Shown: positions 33,500 through 45,370, counted from the first letter of the stretch. The stretch is 64,000 nucleotides of DNA from Acanthopleura granulata (GCA_016165875.1 JABBOT010000005.1:24143368-24207367), one strand, 5' to 3'. Program-made: numbers and translations. Notes: generated by a model not told the origin, from the letters alone.

Positions 33500-34920
33500 T
33501 ACATGTAGCATGCCTATCTAATATTCTCTCTGAGTTTTTAACTGCGTGCAGGACAAGGCCCATGGGGAACCAGAAACACCACAATAATGCCTCGTACATT
33601 GTCTTACTGAAGATTGCAGACAATTCTACCGAGCACATGTGTACATAGCCACCAGGGGAGGCGGCCGCCACTCTCCTAATACAGGTTTATCTAATCGTTT
33701 CTGGGCAGAGACGGTTGCCAACACGTCTCGTATACAGTATAATTGAAATTGTATTACCGTGCCGTAGGCACTCTAACAGAAAAAAGTCAAGCCAGTAATA
33801 TTAGATAGAAGTCCCCAATTTTGTTGAATACTGTGCAGGCTTGTGCCGAGACATGAACAAGTTTGGCCATTGTACAGATAATGAACACATCTGTGGCTAT
33901 GGAGACTGTGCATGGGTGATTATGATGGCGTGTTTAAAGTTAGCAATATAGAACATTTCAGGAAATCGATATCTGGCTGTGAAGATGAGAAATATACCTA
34001 AATTATACATCGTCACCAGAATAATAGATCTTGCGTGTCGCCAGGATGTTCGAATCGAAGAATGTACTACCACTGGGCTTTAGCTTCATCTATATTCAAC
34101 AACATGTGCAGACACAAGAGCGTATCTACATTCCAATCTTCAGCTGTGAGAGATAGGTATGAATATAGATAGCTGATACAGAACATCTGTCTAGTATCTG
34201 TGTAATATAACATCTGTATAATAAAACCAGGCAAAGTACCTTATACAGTAAGACCAAAATGAACAACATATCAGTGAAAATATTCATTGATTTGTTTGAT
34301 ATTTAACGCCGCACTATAAGACTGTTTGCTAACTAAATGACATGAATTAAATCGGAATGTAATTGGACAAACCGTTGCGCTTCGTCAGATGCCCGATATA
34401 AGCTTTGATTCAAAGTCACACAGCTAGGGAGAGCTTGATTCGAGCCTGTGACCTCAGTGTTAATAGGCTCTTCGCCCGATATAGCCATAATTAAGCCTCG
34501 GGGATGTAGACCTCAACACATGATTACATATAATTTAGCTTTGGAAAGGAAAAGCCTCAGTCGCATGCAAACATGTGGAACTGTAGGTTGTCTGTATTTA
34601 GTTGAAAAATAATAACAAAAACTTACATGGGTTGTAATTGACACCAAGTTACGACCAGCCTGTTCCCATTCCTAATGTCTGAATACAATCATGAAAACAT
34701 GAAGATGTTACTTAATGCTTAATTCCTTGTTTTATAATATTTTGTAAAACTGGTGCGGGCGGTGGAGGATTTTTCACTTTTCATTATGAATATATTCGGT
34801 TAGATTTTGTGATAATCTCATCCTTTGTGACAATTTCTGCCAAAAAAATTAAATAGTGAGTAACGCGGCAGGTAAAATGATGTTCAAGGATGGACCATTT
34901 TAGTCGTAAAATTGTGCTGG

Positions 34921-35010
34921 TTAAGTCTCATGGACGTTGATTAAGTATTGCAGAGAAACCTTTGCGGCCAAAAGACAATGGCATTTCACCCTGTGGATGT
35001 ACACCAGACT
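34921..35010 (-). repeat. Dispersed repeat, partner of 59390-59500 (inverted)
   Basis: On the - strand it reads ccaggctgccagtctggtgt, tgtacatccacag and ggccgcaaaggtttctctgc. The same words in the same order appear on the + strand at about 59390-59480. Function unknown. Confidence 0.7.
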
Positions 35011-35499
35011 GGCAGCCTGGTAATAACTGGGCAAAAGAACATTATGGGTTTCATAAAATGTAACCACACACCGCATTGGGTGATATATAATGGGAAGGCC
35101 GTAAAATTCCTTCCTTCCAAAGCGGTCCAAATTTATGTGCTGCGATTGTTCTTTCCTGTAGGACGTTACCCTTCTTGGTGCATGTATTCTCATGAAATAC
35201 TCAGGTAATACACAAGAATGCAGCGTCACAGCACGAAATGCTGTGTTTTGTTACAATTTGGACCCTTGTGTGAACTCCCCATTCTTACCATGAGCGGGTA
35301 CACATATGAAAACATTTCCACTTCATGCTAGTTGACGCAGCACTGTCAAATGTCAGGTTCCGCTGTTGTAATAGCTCTTCCAAACAATACTTTACCGAAA
35401 TAAACACATCGTCCAATCCTTTTGTTAAACTTAACGTAGAACACGAGATGTCTTTCACTGCAAAACCCCCTCAGCACTCCAACCCCTACTCCCCACTCT

Positions 35500-35565
35500 G
35501 CAACCTCCAACCATAGCGCTGGCATCCGTCGTATAAGTGAAATATTCTTGAGCATCAATTAATAA
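35500..35565 (+). mobile_element. SINE 3' tail fragment
   Basis: gctggcatccgtcgtataag then tgaaatattcttgagca and an AT-rich end: the conserved tail of the SINE family found complete at 58600-58765. Confidence 0.65.
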
Positions 35566-36360
35566 AGAAAAAAAGTCTCTGGGGGTCTGCTCAGAGCGCG
35601 TCAGGTTCACTGTGGTCTTGGTCCCATACGAGGGCACCAATGTCCAGGTCCAGCGTCTGGAACCAGCTAATGGTCTGGTACGACTGGTGACCTACATGTA
35701 GCAGACTTATCATGTCACCTGTAAAGAGTTTGTACTCAGAGATGAGGGCACGACCGTGTTCCAAGGTTCCATGTAGGTCTGATGGCTCACCGGTTCTGTG
35801 GCATGGAGGATTACATCATACTCAGACTTTTAGCAGACCAAGTCTTTGCGGCATGGAGGATTACATAACAAAGACCAAGTCTTTGTCATTTCTCCGTGCT
35901 GAACAACTGTCAGCTATACAAATTTGTGGCTCTCTCTAAACTGAAATTCCTAAATTCACTCATGACCAAATATAGAGAGAGTCAGCTTAGATAATAAAAG
36001 TAAAATATTCGTATCGAGACTTTATTTATTCGTGTAAAGGCTGGTTATTTGACATGCCAGTTTTTGACGACGTTGTGCAGCTGGTTCCCGACATTGACCT
36101 CTATACCCCCTATCTGGCTCCCTCTGGTGTCCACCTCTGGAAATTCGGCTACCACAAATACCACGGATCAAACCCTTCTATATGATTTTTATAACGAAAC
36201 ACCATTCTGTTTCCACACTCTGATATCAACTTGCGTTCATATTTTACCACAAACAGAGTTTATGTGTACTTCTTGTGTATTTAAGGACACATGAGTAAAT
36301 GATTCGACGATGGGTCGCTCTTGATAAAGTTCATGTGGAAGGTTCTTTGATTTGACTTTG

Positions 36361-36480
36361 TTTATTTGTTTGGAGTTTAACGCGGCGTACCTTAGAGTTT
36401 TTTACTTGTAGGACGGCAGTCGGTTTCGTAGATGGAAGAACCGGGAATGTTTGTGACAAACCACCGCCGTTCCTCAGCTA
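36361..36480 (-). mobile_element. Antisense SINE-tail-like fragment
   Basis: tttaacgcggcgtacctta followed by cacttgtaggacggc-like sequence is a diverged reverse complement of the SINE tail (gccgtcgtataagtgaaat ... gtacggcgtaaaac). It is shared with copy B at about 51735-51850, so it predates the duplication. Confidence 0.5.
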
Positions 36481-36726
36481 TATGGTAAACAGCAAAACTC
36501 CCCAGACACGGGATTCTCATGATGTTTTCAACTTGTAACGGTTTTTCATCACGTATTTGCACGGTTTTAATGGCGCGTGTCTTTTTCCGTCTTTCAGTTT
36601 GTTTTGTTTATACTTCATGTGGAAAGCGGTAACTGTTTCCTGTTTCCATCATGTTTTCTGGGCGACATGCTGCTAGTGTGGTGTTAAGCCCTTACTAATC
36701 ATTCCTAAGAGTTTCTATATATACCT

Positions 36727-36975
36727 ATCTATAGCTGGGGGGAGGGGGGGTAGCGCGATGGTGCAGCGCAATGAATTAGGAGCGTCTCACCAATGTGGTT
36801 GCTGCGAGTCCAAGTCCAGCTCATACTGGCTTCCTCTCTGGACACACGTGGGAAGGTGTGTCAGTAACCTGTGGGTGGTCGATGTTTCCCCCTCTGTCCG
36901 ACTTCCGACTTCCAAAATGCTGCCCGATAAATAGATAAATAAGTAAGTGAAAAAAACAAAACAAAACAAAAAACA
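36727..36975 (+). mobile_element. tRNA-derived SINE with A-rich tail
   Basis: Head with box-A-like tagcgcgatggtgcagcgc, box-B-like gcgagtccaagtccagctc, then ctggcttcctctctggacac and cacgtgggaaggtgtgtcag, the ttccgacttccaaaatgctg region and an A-rich tail (about 36920-36977). Pol III promoter order supports a SINE. The usual tcgtataagtgaaat tail is lost. Confidence 0.75.
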
Positions 36976-38236
36976 ATTAAGGTTTATTATTCCGCCGAGC
37001 CCATGTCTAATGGCATGTACACATGTTTCACGTCACGGATTGCAGACATAAACATTTATAATATACATCCACGTGTCAAAACCAACGTTTTGTAGGAGAC
37101 GTGAAGCCAGTTCTTACAAGACTTGATCAACCTAAAAGGTTTGTAAACAAGCATTGCTGTTGAACATGAACATGAAATTCAAAAGAAAAATTTTCTCTCA
37201 GAGTTGACAGTATAATAATGCCCGATGTTGTTTTTATCTGCAGCAAAACTGGAAAATCTACATATCATTAACAGGTTATTTTGTTAGGCTTTTGCCATCT
37301 GCCAGTTATATATCTAGCGTTGTAAAATCCGAATAACTTCTTTGGTTATATGATTTGAGGTTAGAAATCTTCGAAAGAGCCTTGTCAACAATCCCCACTC
37401 TAGGTTTTATAGCTGACATGGCTTAAACAACGGTAAAATCCATTGGATCGACAAGAAGACAGAAGTTGTCCTCCGGCGAATGAACTTCGTTAACTGCACT
37501 ACACTGACGGACTGTCACACGATGGCTTTTAGTACTATAAAAGTGGAATCTTTTACATGGTCAAAGTGTCTGTAAATGACCAGAACAATGTTGATTACCA
37601 CTCTACCAGCGGTGCGTTTCAAAAGGAGACATGTGCAACTTTAGACCATTCACTGAGGTGAAGGAGAGACCCGGCTAAGTTGCGCTTAAGGGACGGAATC
37701 AACAGTATACAGCAGTACTGTATACATTTATTGAAATTTCCGACCAAATGAAATAAATCTACAGATACGTAATTCTGGAAACAGTAATACAAATGAAGAT
37801 GTTTTCAAGGAAACTAACCATTTACATGTAGGCCTGAATCTATAGTTAGATACGTATTTTTGGTGTATACCTCTTAACCAATCAAACAGAACGCAAGAAA
37901 TAAAAGTCATAAAACGAGCACTGTCATAGCCAAGAGTTGGACAATTGCCGGAAGCGGGAAGCAATTTCTTCCCGATATTTTTTAACAGATTCTGTTTAAA
38001 TCATGGTTCTACATGGGGTGTATATTGTTGTGTTTAACGAGCATTGAAAGTCAGACTAAAACTCTGTCTGAGGAAAATTTTACGTTACGAGCCGAATTTC
38101 ACCGGCTGTGTGCTGCCAGTTGCTAACTATCACAGTTTCTTGACTGCTCTTGTTTTACCCTCTATCTTTCAGTGTTTTGTCTTTTTGATCAAACAAGTGG
38201 AAAACGTAAGCACTTCTCCTTACTATATATCAAATA

Positions 38237-38274
38237 ATAAAAATAAATAAATAAATAAAATAAATAAATAAATA
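38237..38274. repeat. (AAAT)n microsatellite in copy A
   Basis: Run of aaataaat units just upstream of the tRNA. The same run is present in copy B at about 52944-52983 with the same irregular spacing. Confidence 0.85.
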
Positions 38275-38636
38275 ACTGTCAATCATTTAGTTTCGAATTG
38301 TCAATATTTCCTGCTGCCCATTGAGTTGCAGTCAAATTCATTTCGACCTTCATAAATAGCCAAATTCCCATAGAAACCTATTATCCGGAGAACAGTTTCT
38401 GAGTTTTATATTCTGACAAACAATTACATAGTTATCAAAATATATTGATCAGATAACAATGTTGATTTCTCCCGGCGTCTAAACTATATGGCGGACGTGA
38501 AGTTCAGTCAAGGATAGAATTGGGGGAGTAACATGTGCAGGGATGTATTCTGGCGGGGGAGGGGTGGAGGGGGGAAGGGTATCGATCAGGTGTTGATTCG
38601 CCAATATAGAAGAAAGTAAATTTTAATAGTTCGTTA

Positions 38637-38709
38637 GCCTCCATAGCTCAGTGGTTAGAGCACTGGTCTTGTAAACCAGGGGTCGAGAGTTCGATCCTCT
38701 CTGGGGGCT
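38637..38709 (+). tRNA. tRNA-Thr (anticodon TGT)
   Basis: Complete 73-nt cloverleaf. Acceptor stem GCCTCCA/TGGGGGC has one G-T pair; D arm GCTC/GAGC; anticodon stem CTGGT/ACCAG with loop CTTGTAA (anticodon TGT); T arm GAGAG-TTCGATC-CTCTC. Internal A and B boxes are intact, and a T-run follows at once (Pol III terminator). No intron; CCA is not encoded. Copies at 53346 and 58314. Confidence 0.96.
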
Positions 38710-38716
38710 TTTTCCT
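38710..38716 (+). terminator. Pol III terminator of the tRNA-Thr gene
   Basis: A short T-run starts directly after the discriminator base (T at 38709). Copies B and C also have T-rich sequence at this point. Confidence 0.7.
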
Positions 38717-39345
38717 TTTCTTAACCTTGTGCTGGCAAAGAATGTGTTCATTAAAACAGAGAGCTGTTGTATGTGCTTTTAACATAAGGCAAAGAAGACA
38801 TTAGGACTCAATCATTTTACATTAAGATCCCCTTTACAATACAACAAATACAGGGGAATGTGCGACTCAAAAACTATTGGCTATATCCGATCCCAACGTA
38901 ACCATAAGTCTCAAGATTTAATGATATACAAGCGTTTTACAAAACCTTCATAAGAAACAGCTATCTAGAGTAAAGTGTGAAAAGCGTTTAACCTTGCATG
39001 GGATCTCTAGTAACTATCGAGAGGGCCGAGCACAATAACATAACTGCTACAGCACTTAATATGATAAGGAAGTTTGATGGATGGTTTGCCATACATTATA
39101 TGACTGCAGCCAGCTAACAGAATATCTACAGTGACAGTAGTGATTATAGCCCAAGAAAGATACTACTCAAAGGTATGTTCTTAAACTTATAGATAAATGC
39201 ATATTTGCAAAAATTTCCATAAGAATCCTGCGTATTTTTAAATCGCCCTGAATCCCTGCCATGGAGAGGGAACACTGTTGATCGCATCAATCTGAGCTCG
39301 CCCTTGTAGGGAGTATGTTCAGACGAGGCAGTGGGGACTTACAAT

Positions 39346-40979
39346 AAAGTAGTCGATGTTGACTGTTCATCTGGCGTATCAAGTCAGGCCAAAGCCCACA
39401 GGAAGAAACGTCATAGATTGTCGTACAGAAGATCGCAGGTAATTCAACCTCGTACATGTATACATCACCTCAAGACGAGGCCAGTGCCACTCTCCTATAG
39501 ACAGGCCTATGGTTTTATGTCAGAGACCATTGCCATGGAAATTTTATATAAAATCTGGCCACCTCGGTCACGGAGGCCCCCAAAGGGTCTATATACCGCT
39601 AATATAAGCGGACCGAAAATTGCTTTACCTTGCAGTCAGCACTGGAACAGAAGAAACGTAAGCCAGTAATATTAGATACAAGCCTCCACTTCTAAATGGT
39701 GCAGGCTTGTGCCGAGACATGAACCAGATTGGCTAGGGAGACTGTGCAAGGGTGATTATGATGGCGTGTTTAAAGTTAATATCCTGGAATATTTCAGGAA
39801 ATCGATGTCTAGCTGTGAATATGAGAAATATGCCTAAATTATACATCGTCACCACAATAATACATCTTTGTGTCTCCGGTATGTTCCATCCAAAGCGTAC
39901 CCACTGACCTTTATGTTCATGTACATGCATCATTATGTAAGCAGTATTCACCTGTGGAAGACAGGTATGAATATGAATAGTGTGATACGGAATATCTGTC
40001 CAGGTCGTTACGACCAATGTGCCATATGCCTTAGTAAAACCAAGGTAAACAACATTAGTGAAGATATTTATTCATTTCGTTGCAGGTCAGAGTCGTTTTC
40101 CAGTACGTTTCAATCATTCGTTATATGGCAGCGGTGTCGTGTAATTCCCGATGAAACCGAGTTTGCCTGAAAAGAAAAAAACCACTCTCCATCGCTGGAC
40201 ACCTGACAAACTCCTAATTTAATCCCGCAGACAAACTAGCGAGAGTTGTATTCGAGCCTGAAGTCCCATTGTTATGCAGCGCTTTAAGCCAACGACGATC
40301 CTGTAATTGGCCTTAACACGTGATTACAAGTATAATTGAGTTTTCGCAAGGAAATGCCATAATCACGTACAATGTGTAGAAACTATAAGGTTGTCTCTTT
40401 AGTTGTAAATTAGTGGTTTCATGTACACTTGGTTCTAACAAAGTTACGGCCGGTGTCATCTATTCCAATTGCGCATGAAAACAAATACGACAATACACCC
40501 TGTTTCAGCTAATATGGCGTTATTGTATTGGTGTTAAGATTTATATGTACTGATGCTGAGTTGAAATATTAGAGTCTCTATGATACAGTCTCTATGGTAC
40601 ATTCACAACCAGTGAAGAGTGGCCTTGGCTGATTCAGTTACTATTCTTTATGGAGCCTTGGTTCTTATACCAGCTTAAACTAGGCTTTAGGCAAGGAAGA
40701 TGTTATTATCATGGATGCTCTTAGCCTTTAAATGGTTGTATTTTCCCAAGTTTTCATTATCTGTCGAAAACTCGTTATAGGGTCTTCTCGTACATCGATC
40801 TGAGCCTTTGCCAAGGAGAGTGGACTCTAATGACCATAATGTATTAAACTCTCCCTGTCAGGGAATATATATAGTGTGTCACTTCGACATACAGTAGTTT
40901 GGGATACAATAAAGTAGCCCATCTAGGCGGCGAATATGGACATGGGAAATATGAACATGTCTTTACATGTTGATTAATG
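39346..40979. other. No gene; partial third copy of a duplication block
   Basis: 39645-40110 is a more diverged copy of the block at 33780-34300 / 49970-50370 (shared words: gccagtaatattagata, gcaggcttgtgccgagacat, gattatgatggcgtgtttaa). The flanks are unrecognised. Confidence 0.7.
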
Positions 40980-41193
40980 TTGGATGTGGTGGCAAGATCT
41001 CTACTTCAAGAAGAGCAAGACAGAGAAAGTCCACAAGGTGTCTGTGTCGAATGATGTCTTGAAACTCATTTAGAAAAAAATGTATCCTTCAGTCTAAGGT
41101 ACATTATCAATCCCATACCTATCTTAATGATTACACCAATTATGATCAGCTGTATTACGATTGCGTTTACGAAAATATGACAAGAATGCTACG
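40980..41193 (+). pseudogene. Decayed copy of receptor exon 4 (3' half) and its downstream intron
   Basis: The stretch from ggatgtggtggcaagatctc through cagtctaaggtacattatc aligns with the end of the receptor's 221-bp exon and its donor (18217-18340). Shared words include agcaagacagag, gtgtc.gtg, gaaactc and aaggtacattatca. The match runs on into the intron (cttaatgatt.ca, cgtttacga, aatgctac). It carries in-frame stops (one in place of the residue after WR/W, another after KLI) and a small deletion near 41087, so it cannot code. The 5' half of the exon and other exons were not found nearby. Because intron sequence is included, it came from DNA duplication, not from a processed transcript. 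Confidence 0.8.
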
Positions 41194-43124
41194 TCCAAGG
41201 GAATATTAAAAGTTATAAAAATCCGTTTCACAGCGATTTAGGAGGAGGTATAATAAGGCGAGAAATCTGACCCCTGCTGTTACGATAAAATCATCAGGAA
41301 AAGAAATTTCATACTTTACTTTTTCCTTTAATTTCGACATATATAATATATGACTGTGTACATGAATCCGTAAAGAAAGTATAAATTTTTATATCAGCGA
41401 AAATGTTACAGTCAACTGAAAATATCCCATTGTTCAGTTTGGTCAATTTCGTACAGTTTTGAACCTGTTCAAGATCGGATTTATGCATGAAGGAAGTGGG
41501 GATCGAGAACAAAACTTGCGCAAGACTTGTATTTCAGTGACTTTGATTTTCGTGGCAAATATCTTTTTCCAAAACCATTTCCTTCATGGCTTAAACAATA
41601 ACTTGCAGGATCCTATCTTTTACCTTGATGTGTACCAAATAAATATAACGGTAATTACTTTTTGAGTATAATTTAGTGGTTAGCGAATCAAGTTTTGAAC
41701 CGAGGGTACTGTGGGTTCACGCCTGTGTTACCATTGCTATGAAAATGTGTTTTTGTTTTAAATGCACAATTTTGTAATATTACATAATGATACAATTTGA
41801 AATAGAAACGGTTGAAGAAAATACCCATTGATCTTATGTGTAATATATATTTTATCTATAGACAGTTTAGTTCCGTTGACCTGGTAGTGTGGAATGTGTA
41901 ACCGCCATTATTACAATGCACACTAAGGCTGGAGTTGTTGCGATGGAAATATATGCTAGCGTTTGAAACTGTATGTTGCGACCTCTACTAAGTTGAAAGT
42001 TTCTGCTACCCGTTTGAATAATAATCTATACGTTAGGACACAGCCACTGTGTACAATGGTGCGTGTTAAATGTGTCTCGTGCGGAAAGCAGAAGAAAAAA
42101 GACCAAACAACAAGCATAATATTCACAGTCTGTATTACTGGTCCATCACGCAGTTCTGTTGACAATTAGATTTCGAAGAAACAAAATTAAAATTTGAGCA
42201 GTGGAGAGCTTGGTCCAGAGGTATCCTGGGATAATGGGATTGAGGAGCATCTCCTCTTTAGATAATTAGTAAGGGTTTGTTCATTGCATTTAGTGAGGAG
42301 CAGTTGGGAATGTTCTGGAATGTTCTGGAAGAAAGAAAAGGTTGTGGTTATCGTGTGTCGTTGTTGTGGAAATTTCTGGAAATAAATATAAAATAAAAAA
42401 AGCTGAAGGTAGGGTTGACTGAGTACGGTCAGTGCATACTACATAATAAGGTAGAAGTCATGAATGAGTGGAAGGGAACCCCCTGTCGTAGTCAAAAAAA
42501 TGGGGGAAACCCCCACTGGGCTTAGCCGAGTTTGAACTTGTCATGCGGGGTCATGGTGTGTGACGTCACCCGTGGCGGGGAAAATCCGGGAGTCGGTTCA
42601 CTGCTAGCTAATTGACTGCCAGGCTATATGCATATTAACATACATTCGCACTCAAACATAATGGACAATCACAGAAAAGAAAACCAAAAAATAAGTATAC
42701 CTACATAGAGACAGAGATTGTGCTCAGATTGAAAGTTCTCTTTTGGAAGAGATGGTCGGCCCACATAAGGAATTATGCCAGTCAGAGTGGGTTATCTCGT
42801 CTTTAAAGATAAAGGACGAATCGCCGTCTTATCGGTGTCCTGCCCATGGAGCAACGTCTCAGGCTAGGATGAGAGACACAGCGTTGGCAAAGGATGGCAT
42901 GATTACAAGGAGACATGCAGCTGTCGGGTGGCTGAGTCATGCATATGATACATTGCCTTTCTTGTGAGCGTGGTGGCGTTGCTGACGTATTGTCTTTGTC
43001 CCTTGGCTGTGGTACTTATACGATTTGTATGTCGTTTCCTATTCCGAGTCTTCCGATTTGTGTGAACCTGATAATTGTGGTGGAGATGGAGATAGAGATG
43101 ACGGTGAAGGTGGTGTCTTGTTCG
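41194..43124. other. No gene recognised; contains a heat-shock-element cluster
   Basis: Short frames only. Contains the HSE-like cluster at 42308-42381 and a palindromic TGACGTCA at 42561-42568. A tRNA-like patch (tagtggttagcgaat, gtgggttcacgcc) near 41681-41730 may be a SINE head but does not fold as a tRNA. Confidence 0.5.
42308..42381. promoter_or_regulatory. Cluster of perfect heat-shock-element pentamers
   Basis: At 42308-42330 five alternating pentamer cores follow the HSF rule without a mismatch: GAA..TTC..GAA..TTC..GAA. At 42369-42381 three more follow: GAA..TTC..GAA. The spacing of 2 bp is exact throughout. The first array is also a 10-bp tandem duplication (gaatgttctg twice), which could create it by chance. 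An AT-rich TATA-like stretch (aaataaatataaaat) begins at 42380, but no gene follows. Confidence 0.5.
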
Positions 43125-44213
43125 TGTGACGTATAGTAGATGTGTACACAGTAAATGAGCAGTTCAGGGGAAGTGACTCCATATCCATCGTTTACACCCC
43201 TAGATTTATTTCCCTTTCTAACCCTCATAAAAACAGGCGTGTTATTTCTAACAATTGTTCTGTAGTATTTCCAGCAATTGTTCTGAGCGTTTTCGAAGAG
43301 TTACATTTGTGTAATTACTGAAACTGATAGAAGGGAAGCTTCGTTTTTAGTGTTAGGTCATGTTTGGTGAATGGTAATGACGTAAATAACGGGATATGTG
43401 TTTTCGCTTTAGTCCGTGTCTATAAATATTGTATAAATAATAATTTTTTTTATTTAACACCAGGGATGACGTCATCTCTCCAGTAAACTATGCTCGTAGC
43501 CGTTGCTGTATTTCCTGATGCGGTGGGTTAATAAAGCGCCTGTTTGTCTATTTACAGGTAATGTACACCTTGAATTATTACGTAACAATACTGTAGGCCA
43601 TATTTAGATGATTCATGTATCAAGTTCAAGTCATGAGTAATGGAGATCTTCAGATGATGTCAGTTCAGAGATTGCGCTATCTACTAGCGTGGTCATTTGT
43701 CGCGCGGGTTAATTGCGCAAAACCTAAATGTAGAATGGACCGATCATAAACTGTTATCTTGATAGAAAATATTTTCTTGTAAGTTATACGAAGCAAACTC
43801 TATTAGCAGAGTAGTAATAAAATTTAAGCACAGCATTTATAATGGAGTGAATGGAACTTATATCTCCAATATATGGCAAATATGTCATGTAGTAAAAATC
43901 TACGGAAGCCCGTATATGCCATAATGATATTACATAAATGCCGTATATATTGAAGGACATAACAGAACAACATCAAAGGCATTGGCCTTGTTTTTGAACA
44001 TATTTTATTATTTTCATGTGTGCATTTTCCATCAAAGTAAAAATGAAAACTGTAATTTGATGACGTGATTACTCCAGCAAACTATGTCCGTAACCGTTGC
44101 TGTATTTGCTGATGCTGTGGGTTAATAAAGCGTCCTGTTTGTCTATTTACAGATCATTACAGACTTCTAGTTCCTCCTTACAACACACAACCTCAGCCCG
44201 GAAGACGACAACA
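43125..44213 (+). repeat. Gypsy 5' LTR region with an internal duplication
   Basis: Starts TGTGACG and probably ends ...gacgacaaca. A segment of about 95 bp (43464-43558, from atgacgtcat to tctatttacag) recurs at 44060-44152. Each copy has a ttaataaagcg stretch containing AATAAA, so the region is either a long LTR with an inner duplication or two partial LTRs fused. CRE-like sites: TGACGTCA at 43467, TGACGTAA near 43378 (the latter also in the 3' LTR). Confidence 0.7.
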
Positions 44214-44214
44214 A

Positions 44215-44232
44215 TTTGGTGACCCTGATGTG
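44215..44232 (+). other. Candidate primer binding site
   Basis: tttggtgaccctgatgtg lies directly after the proposed LTR end and just before the gag ATG at 44233. TGGTGACCC begins with the TGG expected for a site complementary to a tRNA 3' CCA end. The tRNA was not identified. Confidence 0.55.
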
Positions 44233-45370
44233 ATGGAGGGACTGCTGTGTCAAGTTCTGGGACCTTTGGATGAACTGGAGACAGACAAATTGGACAGGAC
44301 TATTCAGAAATTAAGGGTACCCACAGCACCCGGCGACAGCAAGGTAAAAAAGGAGAGGCGTATTGTGGAGTTCCTGGAAATAGAAGAGGAAAAACGTGAG
44401 GATATTGACCATCTTGTTTATGAAGCTTTGAAAACCTTTATTAGAGAACTGTCGCACGTGACTCAGGAACTACCCGTTACAACAACAACGGCTATGTCAG
44501 ACCAAGGGAAAACAACCCGTCTATTTCGGGAGGACTTTGAAATCAGTGGGCAAACTGGCGGGCCAGGCGAGAAAGGGAAACTGACAATGATCAGTTTAAC
44601 CAGGCATACTGACAATGGTTTGAAGCACGGCTACTTACCAGATGAAATGAAGGAAGCTGTGATCAATGCTGTGTCACCAAATCTTCGCGTCAGAATTTTC
44701 ATGGAAAAATTGGAAGACTTAAGCCTCCCCACTTTGAGAAAGATGATACAGTCACACTATGAGGAACTATCAGCAACTGCGATTTACCAAGAACTTTGCA
44801 ATCTTTCTCAACAACCAATAGAGGATCGTCGGAAATTTCAGATTAGAGCCCTTGACATTCGACAGAAGGTGTTGTTTGCTTCCTAGGAAGTTGGCTAAAG
44901 CATAAAGAACAGCCAGGAACTGGTCCAAGGCATGTTTCTCCACGCTCTTCACACAGGAATAGCAAGTAACGCCATCCGACAGGAGTTACAGCCCTTGCTG
45001 CAGAACCCTGAAGTGTCTCACACTGAACTGATCCGCAGGATAACGATCGCCTGCTCAGGTGAAGCCGAGAGGACATCGAGGTTGAAGATTAGAGCGCGGA
45101 CAAGCCGAACAGGACTCTGAGACCAATGTGGACATTATACCACAGAAACCAGTACAGCCAAGTGTCTCGACACTAGTAAAAGATGAAATAAATGGTGTCA
45201 AGGACGAGGTCCGTGAACAAAAACCCGCCATCGTCTCCATCTCTGAAAAGTTGAATCAGCAGATCAACTCAGCAGCAGTTAAAGAAAATGCAGCTACAGA
45301 CTCCTCGCGGATGCCCTCAGTGCCGACAAGATGGAACTGGAAATTCCTGCCGCCATTGCTTCCACTGTGG
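44233..45370 (+). pseudogene. Gypsy gag remnant (capsid and Cys-rich nucleocapsid)
   Basis: Starts at the ATG at 44233 and is open to a TAG at 44884; the same frame resumes to 45120 after two stops. The segment has the Ty3/Gypsy capsid pattern (GLKHGYLPDEMKEAVINAVS, then LPTLRKMIQSHYEE and FQIRALDIRQKVLFAS). After a frameshift, 45312-45368 gives a zinc-binding Cys run (C-x2-C-x8-C-x2-C-x2-C) in a third frame. Non-functional. Confidence 0.85.

Larger units (their letters stand above)
33500..39345 (+). repeat. Segmental duplication, copy A
   Basis: Same order and orientation as 49765-54115. Matching blocks: 33500-34430 with 49765-50510; 35610-36860 with 51045-52230; 37530-39345 with 52232-54115. 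The last block, with the tRNA-Thr and the aaataaat repeat at 38237-38274, is the most similar. Copy A has 34440-35500 and 36860-37530 that copy B lacks; copy B has about 500 bp (50510-51045) that A lacks. No intact ORF is shared. Confidence 0.92.

Noticed and set aside
33172..33648. 158-codon open frame at the start of copy A
   Set aside because: No recognisable domain, and its last part is not kept open in copy B, which argues against coding.
41680..41740. tRNA-like patch with A-box and B-box words
   Set aside because: The arms do not pair into a cloverleaf; at most a SINE head remnant.
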